32,609 nt of DNA from CAZWRN01 sp964446685 (GTDB taxonomy: Bacteria > Patescibacteriota > Microgenomatia > Daviesbacterales > UBA10151), in assembly GCA_964446685.1 (NCBI GenBank), contig CAYUPO010000013.1:1-32609 (forward strand). Reading direction: 5' to 3'. Shown in pieces: positions 7,960 through 15,610 of this stretch (position 1 is its first letter; each line of letters starts with the position of its first letter). The translations under genes were made by a program, and so were the position numbers. The notes beneath the pieces are model-generated. The model worked only from the letters and a program-made list of their open reading frames with translations, was not told where the DNA came from and did no database searches.

Positions 7960-8747
7960 AGTACTTAATTGTTTTTGCTGTTTTTATTTCTGTTTACTCT
8001 CATACTGTCTTTCATGCTTTGGCTCAAGATGATATTAATCCATCTACTAGCACAACACCTATTGGAGCTACCAGTAACCTTTCTACTCAAAGTAATGCGG
8101 TCTGTGTTAAAGTTGGAAATCCGTCAGAAGATCAAAAGCCAGCTGCCTGTTCGGCAAAAGTTCCTGGCGGAGGCGGACCAAGACCTGAAGCTCCGCCAGC
8201 TGAAGGTGACATTAGAGGAGCCATACTTGAACAGTTTGGTGTTTCTATGAATGGCTATGACAGACAAAGGCTACAATGGACCTGGGAAAAGCTATGGGAG
8301 GTATCAAATACCAATTTTGTCGAATTGGTTCGTGGGTCGGTGGTACAGGTTACATCAACTTCAAATTCTCACCAGGTAGGTTGTCCTGGAGCTGCTGTCG
8401 CTGTTTATCTGGGGCCTTTTAATGATGAATATACTTTTAAACAGGCCTTTGCACATGAGCTTGGTCATGTGATAGCAAACTGCAGCACTAAAAGAACTGC
8501 CCACTGGCAGGAATATCTTAATGCTCATAGAACCGAAGGTGGTGTAAGCCACTATGGAAGAAACGCAGAATCATGTACTGGAAGCGATAGTATCTCAGAG
8601 GATTTTGCTGAAATGATTGCTTTTTATCTAAACCCAGGAGTTGCTACCACAATAGTTGCCTGTAACAGGACTCCAGAGCAGGTTAATATGGCTGCTGATT
8701 TTCCTATGCATTTTGAGGTAGCTAAAGCAATCTTAGGAGTATTTTAA
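7956..8747 (+). CDS. Secreted zinc metallopeptidase-like protein (HExxH)
   Basis: A 263-residue protein with a signal peptide (about MKYLIVFAVFISVYSHTVFH, cut near ALAQ-DD). A Gly/Pro-rich linker around residues 60-80 follows, then a domain with AHELGHVIANC: H167, E168 and H171 form a zincin HExxH site. SEDFAEMIAFYLN follows 44 residues later (E215 or E219 could be the third zinc ligand, as in gluzincins). Five cysteines after the signal peptide suggest an oxidised extracellular fold. The start is taken as ATG 7956, which overlaps the preceding stop as ATGA; an in-frame GTG lies at 7950. Its substrate is unknown. By context it may process envelope or secretion-apparatus proteins. Confidence 0.7.
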   Translation: MKYLIVFAVFISVYSHTVFHALAQDDINPSTSTTPIGATSNLSTQSNAVCVKVGNPSEDQKPAACSAKVPGGGGPRPEAPPAEGDIRGAILEQFGVSMNGYDRQRLQWTWEKLWEVSNTNFVELVRGSVVQVTSTSNSHQVGCPGAAVAVYLGPFNDEYTFKQAFAHELGHVIANCSTKRTAHWQEYLNAHRTEGGVSHYGRNAESCTGSDSISEDFAEMIAFYLNPGVATTIVACNRTPEQVNMAADFPMHFEVAKAILGVF

Positions 8748-8751
8748 AAGT

Positions 8752-9348
8752 ATGCAATCTTTTTGGAATTTATTACCAACATCTACAAAACTCTTAGCTG
8801 TAGCCACAGCACTTATGATAGTTGTTTTATTTTCTTTCGTTGCATTTAATAACTCAACTTCAACCCCTACATCAACTCCCCTCCCTTTGCCACAGAAATT
8901 AAATGTGATTCAAAGGGGTATCCCCAATGTTCCTATTGGTAATATTGAACCCCAACTCAATTTGGTAAGTAAAGAAGCAAGCAGTGATGGGTCTATTGTT
9001 TATAATATACAGTCAGGTAACCCCATGCGTCCTGACCAGTTGATAACTAAGGACGGCATAGTATTGTTTGAGCGAATTTATATCCCGGAAGAACCTTCAG
9101 ACCCAGGGTATATGACATTAACCGAAGTTGAGGAAAAATATGGTCCTGCTGAACTTGTGGAACAAGGCTCAGTATTTTGGGGTGGGTTTTTTAAAACATA
9201 CATTTATGCAAGCAAAGGGTATGCTTTTATTGCTAATCCACATACGAAAGAAGTTTTTGAAATGCATACTTTTATCCCCCAAAGTGGAGATGATTATAAA
9301 AAACTTTATGGTGCAGATATTAAAGGTACAGAGCAGCCGGTAGAATAA
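8752..9348 (+). CDS. Membrane-anchored protein of unknown function
   Basis: A 198-residue protein with one N-terminal membrane helix at about 13-33 (LLAVATALMIVVLFSFVAF), then a Pro/Thr linker and a mixed alpha/beta outer domain. The stretch around TLTEVEEKYGPAELVEQGSV resembles the helix-turn-strand pattern of small lipoprotein-like domains that follow one another in this cluster, but I cannot assign a family. It starts four bases after the metallopeptidase gene and has no promoter of its own that I can see, so it is probably part of the same transcript. Confidence 0.65.
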   Translation: MQSFWNLLPTSTKLLAVATALMIVVLFSFVAFNNSTSTPTSTPLPLPQKLNVIQRGIPNVPIGNIEPQLNLVSKEASSDGSIVYNIQSGNPMRPDQLITKDGIVLFERIYIPEEPSDPGYMTLTEVEEKYGPAELVEQGSVFWGGFFKTYIYASKGYAFIANPHTKEVFEMHTFIPQSGDDYKKLYGADIKGTEQPVE

Positions 9349-9372
9349 TTATGATATTATTAAGCTGAAGTT

Positions 9373-9819
9373 ATGAGTACAAGAACAAAAATTATTGCAG
9401 CAATTATTGCTATTGGCGCTTTATTGATAGCCATCTTTCAGTTTGGTTTAGGTGGTCCGGCTACTGAAAGGCCTTCTGATATCTCGGAATCAGATACTAT
9501 TGCAGTTGTCTCTACCAATCCAGCTCCCTTAAAAGAGAAAAAAACAGTTGTTGTCCTCCCTACTCAACCAATTGAAATCACTTTTAATCAGCCACTGGAA
9601 AATGTTCCGGAGACCAGATTTGTAATTGAACCAAAAGCTGATTACAAAGCTGAATTATCCGGAGATAGAAAAACTCTGATCATTACTCCAAACACTCCTT
9701 ATGCTTTGGGTCAGGGTTATTCACTAATAATAAAAGGTGAAACTAAGTTTGATGGGAAAAAGACCTTAGGTTCTGATGTAGATTTCCACTTTGCTACTAT
9801 TTCTTATAACGGAGTTTAG
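9373..9819 (+). CDS. Membrane-anchored Ig-like (Big_5/SbsA-type) domain protein
   Basis: A 148-residue protein with an N-terminal membrane helix at about 7-25 (IIAAIIAIGALLIAIFQFGL) and a single beta-sandwich domain. VVSTNPAPLKEKKTVVVLPT, IEITFNQPLENVPETRFVIE and YALGQGYSLIIKGETKFDGK follow the pattern of bacterial Ig-like Big_5 (SbsA) domains, which are usually adhesive or structural surface modules. It is the last rightward gene of the cluster and converges on dnaN with a 59-base gap. I see no strong terminator in that gap. Confidence 0.65.
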   Translation: MSTRTKIIAAIIAIGALLIAIFQFGLGGPATERPSDISESDTIAVVSTNPAPLKEKKTVVVLPTQPIEITFNQPLENVPETRFVIEPKADYKAELSGDRKTLIITPNTPYALGQGYSLIIKGETKFDGKKTLGSDVDFHFATISYNGV

Positions 9820-9878
9820 TTGGTAATTTCTCACTTCGTTCGAAAAATATCTTCCTAGATGAAAGTGACATCATTTTA

Positions 9879-10991
9879 TTAACTTAGCCTAATCGGCATT
9901 ACTACATATTCTAAACCTTCAATTCCTTCTGGTTTAATAAGAGCTGCTGATAAATTGCCGGAAAATTCAATTCGGATTTTTTCTGAATCTACGGCACTTA
10001 GGGCATCAGTCAGGTATTTGGCGTTAAAGGCGATCGAGATAGGGTTTTGACCGGTTGAAGCTTCTATTTCAGTCTCCTGTCCTCCCAACTCTCTGGCCTG
10101 GGATGATAATTTTATTTTTCCTTCAAGTGTTTCCAGTTTAATAACATTGGCTTCTGATCTGGCAAAGACTGATGCTAGCTTAACAGCTCTTAACAAATCC
10201 GCTCGATCAACAGTGGTGACATTTTGAAATTCGGATGGGACAATTTTTTCCCAGGAAGGAAAATTCCCTTCAATTAGTCTGGATGAGGCTTGGGTATCCC
10301 CTACTTTAAAAATAATCTGATTTTCACTGGTTCCTATTTCGACTGTCGAAGCATCGGTTTTTTCTAAGTCTTCAGTTATTAATTTAACAACCTCCTCCAA
10401 TGTTCTTTTGGGAATTAATGATTTAAAAGGCTGACTGGTTTCACTTTCGAGATTTAGTTTTTTGTGAGCCAGCCTAAAACCATCTGTAGCAACTAATTCC
10501 AAAGTATGTTTGGTGATTTCAGTTAAGACACCAGTTAAGACTGGTCTGCCATCATCTGTGGCTGCCGCAAAAGAAATCTGAGGAATTGATTCTTTTAATA
10601 CCGAAGCCTGCAAAGTAGCTGCTTTTTCGGAAGCTAGAGGAATCGCCGGAAATTCAGCGGCTGAAATACCGTTTAAAGTGATATTAAAGTTTTTACTGGA
10701 AAGTCTTAACTGGTCTTCAGATGATTCTAGTGAAAGTTCCAGACCAGCCAGTGAGGAAACCACTTCCTGAAAAGTTTTAGCCGGAACAGTTAATTCCCCT
10801 TCTTCCTCAACTGAAGCGTTAACGGATTTTATAACTCCAATTTCCAAATTGGTCGCAGAAAGAATCAATTTGTTCCCTTTTGCCTGAAGCAATATATTTG
10901 CTAGTACCGGCAGGGTTGAACGGATTCCAACTGAACGTGATACAGCCTGTAGCGGACCATTTAGATCTGATTGTAAGATTTTTAATCGCAT
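9879..10991 (-). CDS. dnaN: DNA polymerase III beta subunit (sliding clamp)
   Basis: A 370-residue clamp that encircles DNA and tethers the replicative polymerase. It shows the three-domain beta-clamp pattern: N-terminal MRLKILQSDLNGPLQAVSRS, domain II AAATDDGRPVLTGVLTEI and LVATDGFRLAHK, domain III SEKIRIEFSGNLSAALIKPE. The C-terminus YVVMPIRLS matches the usual conserved VMP(I/M)R(L/I) ending. It is on the same strand as dnaA, about 1 kb downstream of it with oriC and an endonuclease gene between, a variant of the standard dnaA-dnaN order. The 110 bases before the start consist of family D repeats, and no clear promoter could be picked out of them. Confidence 0.97.
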   Translation of the reverse strand: MRLKILQSDLNGPLQAVSRSVGIRSTLPVLANILLQAKGNKLILSATNLEIGVIKSVNASVEEEGELTVPAKTFQEVVSSLAGLELSLESSEDQLRLSSKNFNITLNGISAAEFPAIPLASEKAATLQASVLKESIPQISFAAATDDGRPVLTGVLTEITKHTLELVATDGFRLAHKKLNLESETSQPFKSLIPKRTLEEVVKLITEDLEKTDASTVEIGTSENQIIFKVGDTQASSRLIEGNFPSWEKIVPSEFQNVTTVDRADLLRAVKLASVFARSEANVIKLETLEGKIKLSSQARELGGQETEIEASTGQNPISIAFNAKYLTDALSAVDSEKIRIEFSGNLSAALIKPEGIEGLEYVVMPIRLS

Positions 10992-11101
10992 ATAGGTAAT
11001 TAATATCCAATATCTAATATCAAATTCCCAATATCCAAACCTAGTTATTGGATATTAGATATTGGCACTCATTGGATATTTGATATTTATTAGGGGCAGT
11101 T
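10992..11101. repeat. Inverted-repeat block, family D
   Basis: AATATCCAATATCTAATATC faces TTGGATATTAGATATTGG and TTGGATATTTGATATT within 11008-11090, forming an AT-rich hairpin between the endonuclease gene and dnaN. It is related to the TTAGATA array at 3416-3466. Confidence 0.75.
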
Positions 11102-11551
11102 TTATCGTAATCCTTTGACAACACGCTCGACTTCATCTTCAGTTACTTTAATTAATCGAAAATGAACTCTTTTATGCTCTATGAGGGTTTTAATATGTTT
11201 TTCCTCTTCTGTCAAGTTGGCAGTTACACCACTTTTAACTTCTATAAAATCAATCCGCTGTCCATTCTTAATTCCTATAAAATCTATGGGCCAACCCAAA
11301 GGGATTATCCGATCGTAATCATACCTGAGTTCGGCATAAGTAAGTAATTCAGCCATCTTTCCTTTTTGTGGATTAATTGATCCCTGGATTGTCTGAAGTA
11401 TTTTTACTGGTAGATTATTAACTTGCTGATAGAGAGCAATGAAATCTTGAGGGATTTCTGTTTGAGGCGGTCTTGACTGAAGTCGTCCTATAAGATATGC
11501 AATTACAAGCCCAAGAAGAATAAAGCCGATGGTTATCCAGTTTATTTCCAT
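11102..11551 (-). CDS. Membrane-anchored Holliday-junction-resolvase-like endonuclease
   Basis: A 149-residue protein with an N-terminal membrane helix at about 5-23 (WITIGFILLGLVIAYLIGRL), then a PD-(D/E)XK nuclease fold. After KGKMAELLTYAEL come GWPIDFIGIKNG (D as metal ligand) and IDFIEVKSG (E and K of the ExK motif). It matches the Endonuc_Holl family of predicted resolvase-related nucleases. Its position between oriC and dnaN, on their strand, suggests a link to DNA processing at the membrane, but no reaction has been shown for this family that I can cite. The sequence before the ATG has two TATAAT hexamers, one touching the ATG and one nine bases before it. Confidence 0.8.
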   Translation of the reverse strand: MEINWITIGFILLGLVIAYLIGRLQSRPPQTEIPQDFIALYQQVNNLPVKILQTIQGSINPQKGKMAELLTYAELRYDYDRIIPLGWPIDFIGIKNGQRIDFIEVKSGVTANLTEEEKHIKTLIEHKRVHFRLIKVTEDEVERVVKGLR

Positions 11552-11975
11552 ATTATAGGTATTATACCTTATATATGTATCGCTTTATGTTGAGTTATCC
11601 CGTACTTATCAACAATCCCGTTTGTATTAAACCTTATTAAATTTAATTAGTAATGGTTATTATAGGGGGTGTGTATATGTTCACAACTAAGCTCATTTGT
11701 GCTTGGCTTTCGGCTATATTTCGTGTTGAAAAAAGGGGGATAATTGTGGATAACTTTGGGGGTAACTGGTGGATAACATGTTGATAAATCAATATGTTGC
11801 CTTTTGCTTCGCAAAACTTAAGTTGTTGATAAGTCCACAATAGCAATTTCTAAGTACTCTAATTTCTAATTACTAAACAAATCCCAAATTCTAAATAACT
11901 AAGTATCTAGACATTTATTCATTAGATATTGTTTAGGTTAATTAGAAATTAGTAATTAGAAATTTGGCTAGGTTG
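11552..11975. other. oriC: Predicted chromosomal replication origin (oriC)
   Basis: A 424-base AT-rich region between dnaA and the endonuclease gene. DnaA-box-like 9-mers lie at 11606-11614 (TTATCAACA, plus) and on the minus strand at 11745-11753 (TTATCCACA, consensus), 11768-11776 (TTATCCACC), 11779-11787 (TTATCAACA) and 11824-11832 (TTATCAACA). A very AT-rich stretch with TCTAATTACTAA-type repeats (11836-11966) adjoins the cluster and could be the unwinding element. A further box, TTATCCACT, lies at 13335-13343 just before the dnaA start. The position beside dnaA and the clustering support the call; GC skew was not computed. Confidence 0.85.
11836..11966. repeat. AT-rich inverted repeat downstream of dnaA
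   Basis: The left arm CTAATTTCTAATTACTAA (about 11859-11876) faces AATTAGAAATTAGTAATTAG near 11940-11960. It could act as a weak terminator for dnaA, as a DNA-unwinding element, or both. The flanking CAAATCCCAAATTC and AGAAATTTGG also pair partly. Confidence 0.5.
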
Positions 11976-13322
11976 TCATGTAGCCAAGTTCTGCTTTATC
12001 TCCACAACCAGTCTCTGCACTTCTCTATCCCTTTCAACTGCCTGTTTGATCTTATCCACCCCATGCATGATAGTGGTGTGATCTCTTCCGCCTAATAATT
12101 GGCCGATTTTTTCAAATGGCAGGTTGCATTCTGATTGAAGCAAGAACATAGCTATTTGTCTTGGGAGAACTAATTCTTTCTGCCTACGGGGGCCTGTGAT
12201 ATCAGCCATTTTGACATTAAAGTAATTGTTAACTGTCAGTAGTACTTTTTTATGGTCAATTATTTTGTTTTGGTTTTGCTGAATAGTTCCCAGATGACGG
12301 GAGACAAATTCCAGATCGGGTTGTTTGCCTGATAGACGGCTCATTTCCAGTATTTGAATTAACTTGCCTTCTAATTCTCTGGTATTAGATTTTAGATTTT
12401 CAGCAATCAGGTTTAGACATTCTTCAGGCAAGGTTTCATTTCTTTCAGCTAATTTTGCTTTCAAAATTGCGACCCTGGTTTCAAAGTCTGGCAGCTGGAT
12501 ATCGACCATTAATCCTCCCTGAAAACGGGATCTCAGCCGGTCTTCCAGTTTTTGTAATTCATTGGGTGGTCGGTCGGACGTTAGAACTATCTGGGCGTTT
12601 TTTGTATGTAGTTCATTAAAGGTATGGAAAAATTCTTCCTGGATCGATTCTTTACCGGCTAAAAACTGAATATCATCTACCAACAGACAGTCACAGGCAC
12701 GGTATTTTTGCCTGAAAGAACCGGTACTTTTTCTCTGGATTGATTCAACAAAATCAACTAAAAACCTTTCTGAAGATACAAAGACTAATTTAGCGGACGG
12801 ATTTTGCTGAACAATGGCGTTTCCGATCGCCTGCATTAAATGGGTCTTCCCTACTCCGGATGGGCCATAGATAAAAAAGGGGTTATAGGAAGATCCGGGA
12901 TTTTGAATAATTGCCTGGGCGGCGGCGAAAGCCAAGTTGTTTGTGGGACCAACCACGAAGTTACTGATGGTGTATTTTTTATTAAGAGAGGTGGTCTGAG
13001 AACTGGTTGGTTGGTTTTGAGAAACAGTAAACAACTCTTCATCATCTATTTCGGGTTGAGTTTTTTTGTTTACTTTGGAAGCATCGATGGTGTACTCAAT
13101 CGTCAATTCGCTGCCAAAAACAGATTTAAGCGCTTCATTAAGCAGTTGGCCATAGCGGGCAAGCTGCTGACCTTTTATAAAAGCTGAGGGAACAGACAGA
13201 GTAATGGTATTTCCTTCAATTTTGGTAGCATCAGTATGAGAAAACCAAGCACGGTAGTTGTGAGGCGACAGGTTTTCTTTTAAATAATCTTTGACTTTCT
13301 GCCATTGTGCTTCAGGGTTCAT
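11976..13322 (-). CDS. dnaA: Chromosomal replication initiator protein DnaA
   Basis: An AAA+ initiator that binds DnaA boxes and melts the origin. From the chosen start, domain I is QWQKVKDYLKENLSPHNY, a linker runs to about residue 115, Walker A is GPSGVGKT at 153-160, and Walker B is LLVDD at 213-217. The C-terminal helix-turn-helix has the signature RDHTTIMHGVDKI. The length of 448 residues is normal. The frame is open up to a GTG at 13352, and ATG also occurs at 13331. I prefer ATG 13322 (MNPEAQWQ) because the upstream codons run through a DnaA box (13335-13343), which suggests autorepression instead. It reads leftward into oriC and is divergent from rpmH. Confidence 0.97.
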   Translation of the reverse strand: MNPEAQWQKVKDYLKENLSPHNYRAWFSHTDATKIEGNTITLSVPSAFIKGQQLARYGQLLNEALKSVFGSELTIEYTIDASKVNKKTQPEIDDEELFTVSQNQPTSSQTTSLNKKYTISNFVVGPTNNLAFAAAQAIIQNPGSSYNPFFIYGPSGVGKTHLMQAIGNAIVQQNPSAKLVFVSSERFLVDFVESIQRKSTGSFRQKYRACDCLLVDDIQFLAGKESIQEEFFHTFNELHTKNAQIVLTSDRPPNELQKLEDRLRSRFQGGLMVDIQLPDFETRVAILKAKLAERNETLPEECLNLIAENLKSNTRELEGKLIQILEMSRLSGKQPDLEFVSRHLGTIQQNQNKIIDHKKVLLTVNNYFNVKMADITGPRRQKELVLPRQIAMFLLQSECNLPFEKIGQLLGGRDHTTIMHGVDKIKQAVERDREVQRLVVEIKQNLAT

Positions 13323-13334
13323 GAGCCTCATATT

Positions 13335-13343
13335 AGTGGATAA
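13335..13343 (-). promoter_or_regulatory. DnaA box at the dnaA start
   Basis: TTATCCACT, one mismatch from the DnaA consensus, just upstream of the likely dnaA start. Its position suits autoregulation of dnaA. Confidence 0.6.
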
Positions 13344-13398
13344 CTTGTCCACAAGAAAGAGAGCGGAACTGGTAAGTAGTAGATCAACTGCTGAAAAA

Positions 13399-13563
13399 AT
13401 CGGTGTATCGGAAAATCAGAGTGTCAGATTGCAGAAGAGTTCAGATAAATCTAATAAAAAGCACATACTTTTAGAGTATAGTTATCAGATTTTCTGATCT
13501 CTCAGATCTATCTGTAATCTGATTTCTGCTGACTTTAGCTGATACACTGATCTATCTGAATCC
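13399..13563. repeat. Repeat family C, copy 2, between dnaA and rpmH
   Basis: It shares motif order with 330-477: GTGTATCGG, AGTGTCAGAT, GCAGAAGAGTTCAGA, then ATCTATCTGTAATCTGAT and CTGATCTATCTGAATCC. It fills most of the 280-base divergent dnaA/rpmH intergenic region, leaving the rpmH promoter right after it. Confidence 0.65.
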
Positions 13564-13567
13564 TCTA

Positions 13568-13596
13568 TTGGCTTTTAGGCTCGTTTCCGTTATAAT
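13568..13596 (+). promoter_or_regulatory. Promoter of the rpmH operon, leaderless
   Basis: TTGGCT (13568-13573), a 17-base spacer and TATAAT (13591-13596). The ATG of rpmH at 13603 starts six bases after the -10, where transcription itself should begin. No room remains for a ribosome-binding site. Confidence 0.8.
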
Positions 13597-13602
13597 AGCT
13601 TT

Positions 13603-13743
13603 ATGTCAACTAAAAGAACATATCAACCACATGCATTAAAAAGAGTCCGAAAACATGGTTTTCGTGCCCGAATGGCAACTGGTTCAGGTCAAAAAGTGTT
13701 AGCCAGACGCCGGGCAGTTGGAAGAGCTAGTCTTAGTCTTTAA
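13603..13743 (+). CDS. rpmH: 50S ribosomal protein bL34
   Basis: A 46-residue highly basic protein of the large ribosomal subunit. MSTKRTYQPHALKRVRKHGF, then RMATGSGQKVLARRRA and the C-terminal GRASLSL, follow the bL34 pattern closely (KRTYQP, HGFRARM, GRKVLxxRR). It is the first gene of the conserved rpmH-rnpA-yidD-yidC cluster beside dnaA. Translation probably starts on a leaderless mRNA (promoter 13568-13596). The stop TAA is followed 15 bases later by rnpA. Confidence 0.97.
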   Translation: MSTKRTYQPHALKRVRKHGFRARMATGSGQKVLARRRAVGRASLSL

Positions 13744-13758
13744 CTCCGGTCATCCTTT

Positions 13759-14085
13759 ATGCTCCCTACTACAAAACGGTTAAATTTAAAAAAAGAATTC
13801 TCACGGGTTATTAAAGGCAGACGTTTAGAAACAGCGCATTTTATTTTGTATTTTTCCTCCTCAGAAATGGAATTTCCCAGAGTTGGTATTAGTATCAGAT
13901 CGAAAAACTTTGGTAAAGCGCATAATCGTAATAAAGCCCGCAGGATAACCTCACAAGTTATCCAGGATCTGTATCAGAACTTGCCAAAAAAATCTGATTT
14001 GATTATTATGCCAAAATCTGGTGTACTAGATAGTGAAATTGGTTTATTAGGTAAGGAGTTGGATAATGTCCTGGGTCGCTATTAA
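13759..14085 (+). CDS. rnpA: Ribonuclease P protein component
   Basis: A 108-residue basic protein that binds RNase P RNA and helps it remove 5' leaders of tRNA precursors. Features are an N-terminal LPTTKRLNLKKEFSRVIKGR, PRVGISIRSKNFGKAHNRNK and the RNR signature H55-N-R-N-K-A-R-R62. The RNA subunit gene is not seen in this window. It lies 15 bases after rpmH and its last 20 bases overlap yidD, as is common in this operon. Confidence 0.93.
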   Translation: MLPTTKRLNLKKEFSRVIKGRRLETAHFILYFSSSEMEFPRVGISIRSKNFGKAHNRNKARRITSQVIQDLYQNLPKKSDLIIMPKSGVLDSEIGLLGKELDNVLGRY

Positions 14086-14266
14086 ATTAATTGAGTTTTA
14101 TCAGTTGTTTTTGTCATTTGATACTGGCATTTTAAGAGTTTTTGCTCCCGGTGGTGCCTGTAGATATGAAGTTAGGTGTTCGGAGTATACTAAAAGGCAG
14201 ATTAGACAGTTTGGGGTGATTAAGGGTAGTTTTTTAGGATTTAAAAGGATACTTTCATGCAGATAA
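14066..14266 (+). CDS. yidD: Membrane protein insertion efficiency factor YidD
   Basis: A 66-residue protein associated with YidC-dependent membrane insertion. CRYEVRCSEYTKRQI (C32 and C38) and the ending KGSFLGFKRILSCR match the YidD pattern (CRYxPTCSxYxxxAI, GxxxGxxLxxxRixrC); the usual proline-threonine before the second cysteine is replaced by VR. The N-terminal amphipathic helix is present. It overlaps rnpA by 20 bases and yidC by 10 bases, so the three are translated from one message. Confidence 0.9.
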   Translation: MSWVAIKLIEFYQLFLSFDTGILRVFAPGGACRYEVRCSEYTKRQIRQFGVIKGSFLGFKRILSCR

Positions 14267-15096
14267 TATACACACTTTTTGATACATTATTTTTCGGTCC
14301 AATTGTAAATATTTTGGTTCTACTGGTCCGGGGCTTAGAAAATCTGGGAATTCCTGGAGCTTTGGGGATCGCGATTATTATTGTGACTCTGCTGATCAGG
14401 ATACTGATCTGGCCTCTTATGGCAAGTCAGCTTAAAACGACCAAGAAAATGGCTGAATTAAAGCCTCATCTTGATGAATTAAAGAAAAAGCATAAAGAAG
14501 ATAAACAGGCTTTTGCTAAAGCTCAGATGGATTTATTTAAAGAGCATGGGGTAAATCCGGCCGGAGGATGTCTTCCACTGCTGATTCAGATCCCCCCGAT
14601 GATTGCAATTTATCAGGTTATTTACTCCTTTTTTAGTGGTCAGGCTGGTCTGGACCGGATTAATCATGTTTTATATAACTCCTCCTGGCATCTAAGTAAA
14701 GTCCCTAATCTTGATTTTTTTGGAATGAACCTGGCTGATAAACCATCAGATTTTGCCCGGGTAGGTTTATTAATTTTATTAATACCAGTACTGACTGCAA
14801 TATTACAGCTGTTCCAGTCAAGAATGATGACTCCGGTAACTCCTAAAATCCAGAAAAATGATTCGAAAAAAGAAAAAGCGGAGAAAGAATCAATGGAAGA
14901 TGCGATGGCTTCAATGCAGGGGCAGATGCTATTTATTATGCCGTTGATGATGGGATATATTACATTTACTTTTCCGATTGGACTGGCACTCTATTTAAAT
15001 ACGATCTCAATTGTCGGTATTTTTCAACAGTATCTGATTTCAGGATGGGGTGGTCTTAATAGTTGGTTTGGTTTTCTGTCTTCCTCAAAAAAATAA
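14257..15096 (+). CDS. yidC: Membrane protein insertase YidC/Oxa1 family
   Basis: A 279-residue insertase that folds and inserts inner-membrane proteins with or without SecYEG. It is the short form without the large periplasmic domain of E. coli YidC. The five-helix core is visible: TM at about 30-55 with the conserved positively charged Arg in LLIRILIWPLM, the cytoplasmic hairpin rich in Lys (KTTKKMAELKPHLDELKKKH), then GCLPLLIQIPPMIAIYQVIY and two late helices (LFIMPLMMGYITFTFPIGLA). A charged loop NDSKKEKAEKESMEDAM lies before the fourth helix. It is translationally linked to yidD and followed by khpB with its own promoter. Confidence 0.95.
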   Translation: MQIIYTLFDTLFFGPIVNILVLLVRGLENLGIPGALGIAIIIVTLLIRILIWPLMASQLKTTKKMAELKPHLDELKKKHKEDKQAFAKAQMDLFKEHGVNPAGGCLPLLIQIPPMIAIYQVIYSFFSGQAGLDRINHVLYNSSWHLSKVPNLDFFGMNLADKPSDFARVGLLILLIPVLTAILQLFQSRMMTPVTPKIQKNDSKKEKAEKESMEDAMASMQGQMLFIMPLMMGYITFTFPIGLALYLNTISIVGIFQQYLISGWGGLNSWFGFLSSSKK

Positions 15097-15112
15097 TCCT
15101 TTATTCTCATAG

Positions 15113-15141
15113 TTGACCATTCACGGCTAATCTAATATACT
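15113..15141 (+). promoter_or_regulatory. Promoter of khpB, leaderless
   Basis: TTGACC (15113-15118), a 17-base spacer and TATACT (15136-15141), seven bases before the GTG start at 15149. The near-consensus match supports the GTG start. Confidence 0.75.
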
Positions 15142-15148
15142 TCCATTC

Positions 15149-15610
15149 GTGGAAGAAAAAGTTTCTGAATTACTTGAAAATATCTTAGGGCTTCTCGGTA
15201 TGGAGGGGTCTTTTGAAGTGGAAGAAAAAGATGACGCTGTTTTTGTGGCAATCGATACTGAAGAACCAGGTAAGTTGATTGGTAAAAATGGTGAGACTTT
15301 GGCTGCTTTACAGCTGGTGATGAATCTGGCTATGTCCCGTCAAACGGGTGATCAGGAATCAAAAAGAGTAGTTGTTGATGTATCTGATTGGAGACGAAGT
15401 AAAGAAGAAGATCTAGCGCACAAAGCTCGTGGATGGGCAGAAGAAGTACTCTCTTCCAAAGAAGAGATGGAGCTTTTACCAATGCCAGCCTGGCAGAGAA
15501 GAATTGTCCATATGACCATCGAACAGACTCCTGGTGTTGTTTCTGAAAGTGTTGGAGAGGGATTAGACAGACATTTGGTGATTAAGGTTGATGAATCAAA
15601 CAAAGCTTAA
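15149..15610 (+). CDS. khpB: KH-R3H RNA-binding protein KhpB (Jag/EloR)
   Basis: A 153-residue RNA-binding protein. A KH domain with the GxxG loop in GKLIGKNGETLAALQ (about residues 37-52) is followed by an R3H domain (PMPAWQRRIVHMTIEQ, then SESVGEGLDRHLVIK). The N-terminal Jag domain of Firmicutes homologues is missing, as is usual for short forms. KhpB is known to affect cell elongation and envelope synthesis in streptococci, and its gene commonly follows yidC. The start is GTG, fixed by the promoter at 15113-15141. Its last 20 bases overlap the next gene. Confidence 0.92.
   Translation: MEEKVSELLENILGLLGMEGSFEVEEKDDAVFVAIDTEEPGKLIGKNGETLAALQLVMNLAMSRQTGDQESKRVVVDVSDWRRSKEEDLAHKARGWAEEVLSSKEEMELLPMPAWQRRIVHMTIEQTPGVVSESVGEGLDRHLVIKVDESNKA

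Noticed and set aside
11643..11846. 67-residue leftward frame in the origin region
   Set aside because: It spans the DnaA boxes, lacks protein-like composition and has no start signals; it is treated as part of oriC.
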